DNA of 64,000 bases from Defluviitaleaceae bacterium (GTDB lineage Bacteria; Bacillota; Clostridia; Lachnospirales; WQUN01): NCBI GenBank assembly GCA_009781755.1, contig WQVD01000009.1, positions 1 through 64,000 on the forward strand, given 5' to 3'. The position numbers were made by a program, and so were the translations under genes. Positions 34,775 through 42,575 of this stretch are shown here, in pieces (positions within the stretch are counted from its first letter, which is position 1; every line of letters starts with the position of its first letter). The notes beneath the pieces were generated by a model. That model made no database searches and was not told the DNA's origin. It was given only the letters and a program-made list of their open reading frames with translations.

Positions 34775-37378
34775 TTATAAATACCCTGCAGCACCCAACA
34801 CTTCCCGCGCTTTTGCTTCATCCTCGCCCGCTACCAGCACAATCGGCCCGGTACAACCCATGCCGCTGGACGCGAAGATACCCGCGCGCCACAACGTGTG
34901 CACGGCATCTTCCAGTTCCAAGATTTCGATGCCAGGGATTTCGGTGGTGGCGATTTTTTCGGGTGGGGGGGTGGGCGTTGCTTCTGATACTTCGCTAGGG
35001 GTAGCGGCAGGTTTTGCTAGTTTTTCCAGCAACGCATCCAACCCGGCTTTGCGGGCTGCGGTGTATTCGTCGCGTAGTTTTTGCGGTAGGTTGCCTCGTG
35101 CACAGGCTGCGGCATAAGAAATTGCCCCGGCAATAACAGGCGCGCCCGATGCGCGGGATAGGATGCAGATGATTTTATTGAAGCCCTCGCCCACACCGGG
35201 GCCGTAGCCATCGCCGATGGATTCGTAAGAACCGCCTGTGGTGAATGCGGAGAGCATTTTCATGGCAATATTGCCGGTTAAGCTGTCGGTGACGGCGATG
35301 TCGGTGGTGCCGCCCAGCAAGTCATTACCGCGCAGCAGGTTGCCGCCGTCGGCGCGGGTACTCTCGCCCAAATTTAATGCGTACCCGCCGTCGCGCAGGG
35401 TTTGCAAGTTACGCGCCAGTGTATTGGCACCCTCGATGTTGACGATGCCTACAGTAGGGTTGGGGTTGCCGCAAGCTTTGGCCACGGCGATAGCGCCCAG
35501 GGTATTTTTAATTAACGCCGCATCGCGCCGAGTGTCGGACGTGCCCGTCGTGGTGGCGAGGTAGGACTTACGTCCGCGTGCGGGGGTAATGACACGCCCC
35601 ACGGTAGCCACGCCAATGGGAAAGTTGTAATGCATGGTAACGGCCGCGTCGATTTCGCCGCTGGCCAACATGGCATCCATTTTGGCGTGTACGGCTTTTT
35701 CGTATTTCGGATTTTTAATATCCAATTCTTCAAGTGGCATATCAGCTAATACAGTATCTCGCGTAATATGCATCGTGTTCGTGATATGCACTACTTCGAT
35801 GCCGGGGTCGTCTACCAATTTCGCGCCGTTTAATATTTCTTCAATGCCGTGCTCGCTGTCCATGAAAGTTAATCCCACGCGGATTACATCACGCGCAGAC
35901 GCAGCACCCAATGCACCGGTTACCGCAGCCAACCCACGATTCGCTTCCAACACAAATGACACGCCATCGAATAAATTGGTAAGGCGACCCAAGAACAAGC
36001 TTCCCTTACCGATGACCATGGCGCGGTTCAATTCACCCGCGCGCATTTTGTCGCCAAAGTGACCCAGCATAGGCACGCCCGAAGGAATATGCCCCTGCGT
36101 GGGCGCGAAGCCCGGCACGGATATTTTTTCCACTACTTCATTTAATTGCGTGCGTTCAAATTCCTTGCGCATGACCCCCAACGCGGCAATCATTTTGTAA
36201 TTGGCCTTGGGTACATCACCCGCGCCCGCGCTTTCAGTGACTTCGGGATTTTGCATTTCGACCGAAAAGGTATCTACATCGGCCAGCTTTAACCCTACCC
36301 TATCCAACGGGTCGGCTACGATGGCTTGTGTCACCGCCTGCGGTGATGCACCCGAACCGATGGTATGCCGCCCGACAATATCGGTACGGATCACGGGCGA
36401 TACGCCGTCGTTTTCCCCAACGTGCGCAGCGAACGCGCCCAGCACGTCTTCCAATACGGGCAAGCCCTTTTTAATATGATCCTTCGCGTTCATGCCCAGC
36501 TTGGCCACGGCACCGCCAGCCACCACGATGACATTCTTGTACACGCCGCTTTGCACCAGCGCGGCAGCTTCCACCAGCGCATGCACCGGCGCCGCACAAA
36601 AACCCCGCGTGTCCGATCCCGTTGCGTTCACCAACCCGCACACCTCGCCAATCGCCTTGGCAAAGTTGCCGCCGCCGCGTTGGTTCATGTCGCCGCAAGC
36701 TTCCTCGGAACATTCAATTACATAGTCCACATCCAAGGGGTTGATGCCGTTCTTGTCCAGCAACAACCCCATGGCCAACGCCGCACTCGCCTTGCTTACC
36801 AAGTTCTCAAACATGACATGCGAAGTCAATGCCGGGTCAAAAGCATGCGCTTTTTTCACGCAACCCACCAATACGCCTTCATGGTACATGGGTTCGGCGT
36901 GGTGCGCCTCCACTTGCTCTTGTATTGCGGTAATATCCGCAGGATTCTTTTCAATTTTATCTAAGAATTTCCAACCGCTCACAATCGGATGCGCACGCAG
37001 TTTTTCCGCGACCCCGGCGGCGAAGCCCGCTTCCAACAGCACCAAGTCAAACACATCCACGACTTTGACCAGACCCAGCAACTCATCTTGCGGCATGATT
37101 TCGCCGTGTTTGCCCTGCCTCGATGCGGGCGCGGCGTTTTCGTACCACGGGCGCGGCAACGTATCCAGCGCTGCGGGCGACAAGTTGCCAATGTACACCT
37201 GATTGGGCGGATAATTCACCGCTGCCTCAAACGAACGGAAAAAGTTAGGCAACTGCGTCAAATAATCGCTGTCCGCCGCCAGCAAACGCTCGCTGGTTTG
37301 CGTCGAGCCTTGGTGCAACACCATGTCATTGGCCTGCAGAAGCGCATACGCCGCACTCTTTAATACCGGGAAATTCAT
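34775..37378 (-). CDS. Glycine/sarcosine/betaine reductase component C, fused beta and alpha subunits (GrdC-GrdD)
   Basis: 867 residues from ATG 37378, set by GAGGTG upstream. Residues 1 to about 490 match GrdC, a ketoacyl-synthase-like subunit (VIECSEEACGDMNQRGGGNF, GFCAAPVHALVEAA). Residues after about 495 match GrdD, which resembles phosphotransacetylase (MHYNFPIGVATVGRVITPA) and ends with the conserved GMGCTGPIVLVAG. Known component C has two proteins of about 510 and 385 residues. It makes acetyl phosphate from the Sec-bound carboxymethyl group. A Pro/Thr-rich linker precedes the last 60 residues. GrdA, GrdB and GrdE are not in the window. Confidence 0.88.
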   Translation of the reverse strand: MNFPVLKSAAYALLQANDMVLHQGSTQTSERLLAADSDYLTQLPNFFRSFEAAVNYPPNQVYIGNLSPAALDTLPRPWYENAAPASRQGKHGEIMPQDELLGLVKVVDVFDLVLLEAGFAAGVAEKLRAHPIVSGWKFLDKIEKNPADITAIQEQVEAHHAEPMYHEGVLVGCVKKAHAFDPALTSHVMFENLVSKASAALAMGLLLDKNGINPLDVDYVIECSEEACGDMNQRGGGNFAKAIGEVCGLVNATGSDTRGFCAAPVHALVEAAALVQSGVYKNVIVVAGGAVAKLGMNAKDHIKKGLPVLEDVLGAFAAHVGENDGVSPVIRTDIVGRHTIGSGASPQAVTQAIVADPLDRVGLKLADVDTFSVEMQNPEVTESAGAGDVPKANYKMIAALGVMRKEFERTQLNEVVEKISVPGFAPTQGHIPSGVPMLGHFGDKMRAGELNRAMVIGKGSLFLGRLTNLFDGVSFVLEANRGLAAVTGALGAASARDVIRVGLTFMDSEHGIEEILNGAKLVDDPGIEVVHITNTMHITRDTVLADMPLEELDIKNPKYEKAVHAKMDAMLASGEIDAAVTMHYNFPIGVATVGRVITPARGRKSYLATTTGTSDTRRDAALIKNTLGAIAVAKACGNPNPTVGIVNIEGANTLARNLQTLRDGGYALNLGESTRADGGNLLRGNDLLGGTTDIAVTDSLTGNIAMKMLSAFTTGGSYESIGDGYGPGVGEGFNKIICILSRASGAPVIAGAISYAAACARGNLPQKLRDEYTAARKAGLDALLEKLAKPAATPSEVSEATPTPPPEKIATTEIPGIEILELEDAVHTLWRAGIFASSGMGCTGPIVLVAGEDEAKAREVLGAAGYL

Positions 37379-37623
37379 ACAAAACACCTCGCACACTAGA
37401 ATAACCGCATTATAATATGAAACCCGAGCAAATGCCATTAGCATAAATAGCGTGACAAGTCAATGCAAACGCTTGCAGAATCATCCCGTATACTGCTGTC
37501 AGTCATCGGCGTATCCTTGACGTCCGTACATGTTTACACGGCTCTCGTGGCAAGCTTATGCAAAAGCCTCTGCATGCATCCCGTACAACACATGATAAAG
37601 ACCGAATCGTTACCACCGGACTA
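37379..37623. other. Intergenic region upstream of grdCD
   Basis: It holds a TATAAT-like box near 37407-37412 that could serve grdCD on the minus strand, with only a weak -35. No gene or repeat copy is recognised. Confidence 0.4.
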
Positions 37624-37831
37624 TCGACTCAACAAAAAGACTGGCCAGTCCTAGCAAATCCTTTGGATTTGCGACGAGTCAACTCAGGAAGTACTATAAT
37701 GGGCGCCCGCCTATCTTATCCACATAACTACAAACGAATAAACAAACAAATGAAACGCCCGCGACACAGCACAGCCCGTGCTGTTCGCTTGCATCGCAAT
37801 TGCCCCGCACTTATTTGTGTGGGGTTTTTTG
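37624..37831 (+). ncRNA. Candidate structured noncoding RNA upstream of the Abi_2 gene
   Basis: The plus strand contains, in order: GACTC (37626-37630) pairing with GAGTC (37676-37680) around two hairpins, GACTGGCCAGTC (37639-37650) and GCAAATCC/GGATTTGC (37654-37672); a TATAAT (37695-37700); a GCGA..ACAGCAC/GTGCTGT..TCGC hairpin (about 37771-37798); and an intrinsic terminator at 37803-37830. No coding frame explains this plus-strand terminator. Start site and exact ends are unknown; a shorter RNA starting near 37707 is possible. Confidence 0.35.
37803..37830 (+). terminator. Orphan plus-strand intrinsic terminator
   Basis: CCCCGCAC pairs with GTGTGGGG (one G-U pair) and is followed by six T residues. 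No plus-strand gene lies upstream for more than 3 kb, which implies a short untranslated transcript. Confidence 0.75.
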
Positions 37832-37869
37832 TATAACAATGAAATAATTAGCAAATTTCGACATTTTTG

Positions 37870-37898
37870 TTTACAAAGCCTATTGAGTAGCATATACT
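37870..37898 (+). promoter_or_regulatory. Promoter of the Abi_2 gene
   Basis: TTTACA (37870-37875) and TATACT (37893-37898) are separated by 17 bp. Transcription would begin near 37905, just before the leader hairpin. Confidence 0.75.
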
Positions 37899-37908
37899 AC
37901 CGATGACA

Positions 37909-37948
37909 GTACCCAGCACGCCTCTTAACAATGCGAACCACGCTGGGT
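37909..37948 (+). promoter_or_regulatory. Leader hairpin of the Abi_2 gene, possible attenuator
   Basis: TACCCAGC and GCTGGGT are inverted arms about 24 nt apart, directly at the expected transcript start. They are followed by the T-rich CATTTTCTTTATGAGG that includes the ribosome binding site. It could limit toxin expression. Confidence 0.45.
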
Positions 37949-37972
37949 CATTTTCTTTATGAGGTATTACAT

Positions 37973-38848
37973 ATGAAAACACATCAACCCTCTTTAACCG
38001 TTGATGAACAAATTGAAAACTTACAGTCCAAAGGTTTAATAATTGACGACTTGGATTATGCCAAATCTATACTTAGCGATATTTCTTATTTTCGTTTGAT
38101 TAAAGCTTACAGTTTGGGTTTAAAGGAGTATAATGGTAATTATTACAACCATGTACGATTTAAGGATATTGTTGGCCTATATTTATTTGATTCCCAATTT
38201 AGATATTTACTTTTTCCGCAAATCGAAAAAATTGAAATAAATCTTCGTTGTCGCATATCCAATTGTTTTTCCGATAAATATGGCGTAATTGGATACAACG
38301 AAAAAAACAACTTTTCTAAGTCTACGTCGAAAGACCTGCATCCCGCTTTTTTTGAAGAAATTGAAAATGAAATAAAACGGAACAACAGAAAGCCGTTTAT
38401 AAAAAACTTTCAACAAAATTATGAAGATGCAGCAATACCCATGTATGCGCTTGTAGAAGTGATGAGTTTTGGGATGCTATCAAAATTCTATAAAAATATG
38501 AAAAACGAAGATAAAAAAGAAATATCCGCTTTGTATGAAACAAGCTTTACATACTTGCAAAGTTGGTTCGAAAACTTATCCTATGTGCGTAATATATGTG
38601 CGCATTATGGTAGACTTTATAATGCAAAAATGACCAAAAAGCCATGTTTGTATAAAATATATACGAATGCCGAAATTCCCAATGATCGCATATTTGCAAC
38701 ATTGTTATGCATCAAGCATCTGCTTCCCAATGATCACCAATGGAAAGTCCTTGTTGAAAACATATATGCCTTGATTGAAAAATATCCAAATATTAAATTA
38801 GCTTACATCGGTTTTCCTCAAAATTGGATGAAGCTATTATTGGACTAA
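37973..38848 (+). CDS. Abi_2 family (AbiD/AbiF-like) HEPN protein
   Basis: 291 residues from ATG 37973, preceded by GAGG. The N-terminus has the Abi_2 pattern (LTVDEQIENLQSKGLII, SYFRLIKAYSLGL, GLYLFDSQFRYLLFPQIEKI). A HEPN-type RX4H motif is present (YVRNICAHYGRLYN). A possible first motif (LRCRISN) lacks its His. HEPN domains are usually RNases; Abi_2 proteins act in abortive infection. The gene is clearly more AT-rich than both neighbours, consistent with transfer. Its stop lies one base from the convergent selD stop. Confidence 0.88.
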   Translation: MKTHQPSLTVDEQIENLQSKGLIIDDLDYAKSILSDISYFRLIKAYSLGLKEYNGNYYNHVRFKDIVGLYLFDSQFRYLLFPQIEKIEINLRCRISNCFSDKYGVIGYNEKNNFSKSTSKDLHPAFFEEIENEIKRNNRKPFIKNFQQNYEDAAIPMYALVEVMSFGMLSKFYKNMKNEDKKEISALYETSFTYLQSWFENLSYVRNICAHYGRLYNAKMTKKPCLYKIYTNAEIPNDRIFATLLCIKHLLPNDHQWKVLVENIYALIEKYPNIKLAYIGFPQNWMKLLLD

Positions 38849-38849
38849 G

Positions 38850-39893
38850 CTATTTAACTTCAATCGTATAATTCTTTTTACAAAGAACCGCCCCCACCAC
38901 ACAAGCCACGACCCCATCCGCCGTAAGCGCGCTCATTAGCGCGTTTTTTTCATGCGCGGGTACGGACAGAAGCAGGCCGCCGGAGGTTTGCGGGTCATAC
39001 AGAATGCTTTTCATGGCTTGCGATACATTTGGAACGAAGTGAACTTTATCAGCGAGGTAGTCGGCGTTACGCTTGGCACCGCCGGGGACTATGCCTGCTT
39101 GTGCCAGTTCGCGCACACCTTCGAAGATGGGTAGTGCATCGGCGTTTATACGCAGTGTTACACCGCTTGCGATGGCCATTTCACTGGCGTGACCCAAGAA
39201 GCCGAAGCCGGTGATGTCTGTGCAGGCGTGGACGGTGAAGCGTGCGGCCGCATCACGGGCGTATTTATTTATAGTGGCCATGGCGTCGATGGCGGGGGCG
39301 AATTGGGCTTGTGTGATTTTGTCCTGTTTAGCCGCTGTAGCGAAGATGCCGTTGCCCAACGGTTTGGTTAGGATGAGTACATCGCCCAGTTGTGCGCCTG
39401 CGTTGGACCAGATTTTGTTGGGATGGGCGAAGGCGGTTACGCACAGGCCGTACTTGGGCTCTGCGTCTTCTACAGAGTGGCCGCCTGCAATGACCGCGCC
39501 TGCTTCGCGTACTTTTTGCGCACCACCGGCCAGGATGGCGGCGACTTCGGCGGGGGTTAGGCAGGATGGTACGCACAAAATATTAAGCGCCAGCGTGGGC
39601 GTGGCACCCATGGCGTACACGTCGCTAAGGGCGTTGGCGGCGGCGATTTGGCCGTATTGGAAGGGATCGTCCACGATGGGTGGAAAGAAATCGAGCGTTT
39701 GTATAAATGCGAGGTCGTCGCGCACGGCGTAAACGCAGGCATCATCGGACGTGTCGTAACCCACCAGTAGGGCGGGGTCGATGTTGGCCGGCAGGGCTTT
39801 GAGCATTTCGGATAGGGCACCCGGCCCCAATTTGGCTGCTCAGCCTGCTTTGGCGGACATGTGGGATAGGCGCGGACGCGTGGGTTGGGCCAT
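38850..39893 (-). CDS. selD: Selenophosphate synthetase, itself a selenoprotein (in-frame UGA)
   Basis: 347 residues from ATG 39893, which has AAAAGGAG upstream. The codon at 39842-39840 is TGA, in the context KAG-U-AAKLGPGALSE, exactly where other SelD proteins have the active Cys or Sec (GC/U GCK type site). A hairpin with TGAGCA/TGCTCA outer pairs follows. Downstream, VGYDTSDDACVY, GGHSVEDAEPKYG, TDITGFGFLGH and DPQTSGGLL are intact. It makes selenophosphate from selenide and ATP. Ordinary gene calling would start after the UGA and lose the active site. Confidence 0.93.
39804..39842 (-). promoter_or_regulatory. Bacterial SECIS-like element in selD
   Basis: Starting at the UGA, TGAGCA pairs with TGCTCA 39 nt later. 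An inner stem GGGC/GCCC closes a five-base loop CGGGT that contains the GGU seen in bacterial SECIS apical loops. Position and size fit SelB-dependent recoding. Confidence 0.7.
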
Positions 39894-39952
39894 AAACTCG
39901 ACTCCTTTTACAATGGATGCGATGCAATATCATGCAACAAGCGGAAAAAGAA

Positions 39953-39980
39953 CGCCCCGGCTTGCAAAAAGCACGGGGCG
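39953..39980 (-). terminator. Terminator of tRNA-Sec
   Basis: CGCCCCG pairs with CGGGGCG on the minus strand, followed by TTCTTTTT. It lies nine bases after the tRNA 3' end, so the tRNA and selD are probably separate transcripts. Confidence 0.8.
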
Positions 39981-39988
39981 ATAATTTG

Positions 39989-40086
39989 TGGCGGGAACAC
40001 GTGGGAGTCGAACCCACCTAGGCGGCTATTCACCACCTGCCAACGGTTTTGAAGACCGGGGCGCACACCGGCACGCATGTGATCCC
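39989..40086 (-). tRNA. selC: Selenocysteine tRNA (anticodon UCA)
   Basis: 98 nt, ending in an encoded CCA. The 8-bp acceptor stem (GGGATCAC with GTGTTCCC, one U-U mismatch), anticodon loop CTTCAAA with stem CGGT/ACCG, a long variable arm (AGGTGG/CCGCCT) and the T arm GTGGG-TTCGACT-CCCAC are all visible. These are hallmarks of bacterial tRNA-Sec. It lies between the alkyltransferase-like gene and selD. Confidence 0.95.
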
Positions 40087-40149
40087 GTTACTGGCGAAAA
40101 TTTGTGAAACGCTTCACCCGTTACTAGCGAAAATTTGCAAAACGTTCCA
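40084..40149. repeat. Tandem 33-bp direct repeat abutting tRNA-Sec
   Basis: Two 33-bp units (40084-40116 and 40117-40149) begin CCCGTTACTGGCGAAAATTT and CCCGTTACTAGCGAAAATTT. The first three bases of unit one are the 5' end of the tRNA gene. Related pieces (TTTTCGCGGGGCAATT) recur at about 40158 and 40204. Confidence 0.8.
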
Positions 40150-40287
40150 CCTGCAAATTTTCGCGGGGCAATTTTGCGAAGCAAAATTTTACTCATCATA
40201 ATTTTTCGCGGGGCAATTCCGCTTTAGCGGAATTTTTCTCAACCAAGACTAGCTTAATCTTTTTCTCATCACCAAATATACAAAACA

Positions 40288-40632
40288 TTACAATTCCATG
40301 TCAAGCCGTACAGCCTCCACATCCAACGCAAAAAAATGTCGCTTCATATCCACTCGCTCATCATCCGTAAATTGTATGTTCTCTTCCTCCAACATTGCCC
40401 GCCGCTGCGCCGCAAAATCCCCACCCGTAACCGTTCCATCCGCCATCACCACGCGATGCCAAGGCAACCCCTCCGGGCAGTTGCGCATGGCCCAACCCAC
40501 CGTCCGCGCGCCACGCGGATTGCCCAGCGCGCGGGCAATTTCGCCATAAGAAGTAACTTTCCCGCGCGGAATGGCAGCGACCAAGGCGTATACCCGTTGG
40601 TTAAAGGATGGCGCGTTCATCGTTATGCTCAT
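40288..40632 (-). CDS. Alkyltransferase-like protein (ATL), MGMT family without catalytic Cys
   Basis: 114 residues, the DNA-binding domain of MGMT only. The active-site PCHRV motif reads PWHRVV, so the acceptor Cys is Trp, as in ATL proteins that flag O6-alkylguanine for excision repair. PRGKVTSYGEIARALGNPRG is the helix-turn-helix. Its start overlaps the selB stop by 4 bp; an internal ATG at 40620 is possible. Its place in a Sec operon is unexpected. Confidence 0.92.
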   Translation of the reverse strand: MSITMNAPSFNQRVYALVAAIPRGKVTSYGEIARALGNPRGARTVGWAMRNCPEGLPWHRVVMADGTVTGGDFAAQRRAMLEEENIQFTDDERVDMKRHFFALDVEAVRLDMEL

Positions 40633-42575
40633 CGCAAACTCCGCGCATCACCGTTCTTGCGCGTGTAGTTGATGCGGTCGAAATATTCCAGCAGCGACAG
40701 CGCATATTTGCGGCTGGTTTGCAACGCATCGCGGAAGGCGGCCAGCGTGACGGCATTGTCCGCTTGCGCCAATTGGGCGAAGGTGTCTTTTGCTGTTTGG
40801 ACTGTGGTGGCGAGGAAGAGGATGCCCGCTTCGGTGGTGACTAGCGTGCCTTCGGTTTGCATCGCGTCCAGCACGGCTTGGAAATCGGCGGCTTTTTTTG
40901 CGTGCGGCGCGGCCAACGCTTCGGGTGCAGGCGGGGAGAAGAGGTCTGCCGCCAGCCGTTGTAATATATCCGCGCGAATGGCTTCCTGTGTGGGGTTGTA
41001 TTGGATAGAAAACTGCGGCAGCGCCACGTATCCGTTGGCCAAGCGCAATGCATCGTTGTAGGTGTCAAGCAACGCATCAAAGTACGCGGGTTTGCTGTCA
41101 GGTAGTATGCGGCTGCGTAATTCTTCTTGCCGCATGCCGGGTTGCAAGGGTTTTGCTTCGTGGAAATCAGTCAGCAGTTTGTTGATTCGTTTTAATAGTT
41201 GTGCATGCGATGCCGCGTCGATGGCATGCGTGCTGCCAATAGAAACCAGTTTCCCGTTGCCCACCAGTGCTAACACCGCCGCATCAAAGTCCACTTGCGT
41301 ATAAGCCAACCGTTTTGCAATTTCTGCTAATGGTGGGTGCGGTGATGCATCGGCAATGGCTTGGTGAATGCGATCATGCATGTCGCCGCTTTCGCCCACT
41401 TGTGCGCGGGCGGTCAGGGCTTGCGCGGTAGCTTCGGCACGGCCTTGGCGGTGCTTTTTGGGGGCGATGTGTAGGACGGTGCCGCCGCCCACCGTCTCCA
41501 TGGGGGAATAAAAACGGATGACAAAGCGGTCGTTTTCCTTGACCGCCACGTCTTCGGCGAAGCGTAACTGCGCGAAAGCGGCTTCGCCCGGTGCCAGCTC
41601 TGCACGGCCGATGAGCACAACTTTGCACAACGCACTGGCTGTACCGTAATGAAAATGCACCCGCGATCCGTTGCGCACCGGCCATTTTGCATCTGCCAGT
41701 ACTTGCAAACGCACATCCAGCATACGTGTGGGCATGATCGTGCCGGGCGCAGACAAGACGGCCCCCCGCGCCGCATCATCGCGCGCCACCCCCGACACAT
41801 TCACCGCCACGCGCTGCCCGGCAAAAGCCTCCTGCGCCTCGCCGCCGTGGACTTGCAACGTGCGTACCTTTGCCGCTTTGCCTGCGGGCATAATTTCCAC
41901 GGCATCACCCACGCGCAAGGTACCCTCCGCCAGCGTACCCGTCACCACCGTGCCAAATCCATCGACAGAAAAAACACGGTCAATCGGCACACGGAAAAAA
42001 CGCGCGGTTGCTTCGTCCGGCGTTTTATTTTCTTGTGCATCGGCAATTTTGGCGAAAATCGCTTCGCGCAGGGTGTCGATGCCGATACCCTGCACGGCGG
42101 ATACTTCGATAATAGGCGCATCGGCCAAAAAAGTGTCCGCTACCGCTTCGCGAATGTCGTCACGCACCATTTCGCGCCAGTCTTTGTCGGTGGCATCGCA
42201 TTTGGTTAAAACAATGATGCCGCCGCGGGCGTTTAACAAGTGCAAGATATGCAAATGCTCGCGCGTCTGCGGCATGACGCCATCGTCCGATGCAATCACC
42301 AGCAGCACCAAGTCAATACCACCCGCGCCCGCCAGCATGTTTTTGACAAATTTCTCATGGCCGGGCACGTCAATCATGGACGCAACCCCACCGTCCGGCA
42401 ACGGCAAAAACGCGTACCCCAAATCAATGGTGATGCCGCGCTTTTTTTCTTCGGCCAGGCGGTCGAGTGCATGAAGAACCGCTTGCGACCCACCCGTAAG
42501 CGCGGAAATCAACGTCGTCTTGCCGTGGTCTACGTGCCCGGCGGTACCGATGAGTATGTGCCGCTTTATTTGCAT
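40629..42575 (-). CDS. selB: Selenocysteine-specific elongation factor SelB
   Basis: 648 residues. The GTPase domain has GTAGHVDHGKTTL (P-loop), the switch around EEKKRGITIDLGYA, DVPGHE and a TKCD guanine-recognition motif. Elongation-factor domains II and III follow, then C-terminal winged helices (about 400-648) that bind the SECIS hairpin. It brings Sec-tRNA to UGA codons. It overlaps the nitrilase-like gene by 10 bp and the ATL gene by 4 bp. Confidence 0.96.
   Translation of the reverse strand: MQIKRHILIGTAGHVDHGKTTLISALTGGSQAVLHALDRLAEEKKRGITIDLGYAFLPLPDGGVASMIDVPGHEKFVKNMLAGAGGIDLVLLVIASDDGVMPQTREHLHILHLLNARGGIIVLTKCDATDKDWREMVRDDIREAVADTFLADAPIIEVSAVQGIGIDTLREAIFAKIADAQENKTPDEATARFFRVPIDRVFSVDGFGTVVTGTLAEGTLRVGDAVEIMPAGKAAKVRTLQVHGGEAQEAFAGQRVAVNVSGVARDDAARGAVLSAPGTIMPTRMLDVRLQVLADAKWPVRNGSRVHFHYGTASALCKVVLIGRAELAPGEAAFAQLRFAEDVAVKENDRFVIRFYSPMETVGGGTVLHIAPKKHRQGRAEATAQALTARAQVGESGDMHDRIHQAIADASPHPPLAEIAKRLAYTQVDFDAAVLALVGNGKLVSIGSTHAIDAASHAQLLKRINKLLTDFHEAKPLQPGMRQEELRSRILPDSKPAYFDALLDTYNDALRLANGYVALPQFSIQYNPTQEAIRADILQRLAADLFSPPAPEALAAPHAKKAADFQAVLDAMQTEGTLVTTEAGILFLATTVQTAKDTFAQLAQADNAVTLAAFRDALQTSRKYALSLLEYFDRINYTRKNGDARSLR

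Noticed and set aside
37463-37654. 63-codon plus-strand open frame upstream of the Abi gene as an antitoxin protein
   Set aside because: No ribosome binding site, composition unlike a protein, and its end crosses the hairpin region; an RNA element explains the terminator better.
39840-39842. selD as a pseudogene with a nonsense codon
   Set aside because: The stop is UGA at the known active-site Sec position, a SECIS-like hairpin follows, the upstream part has its own start and site, and all other Sec genes are adjacent.
40084-40149. CRISPR array next to tRNA-Sec
   Set aside because: Only two units, directly adjacent without spacers, and no cas genes nearby.
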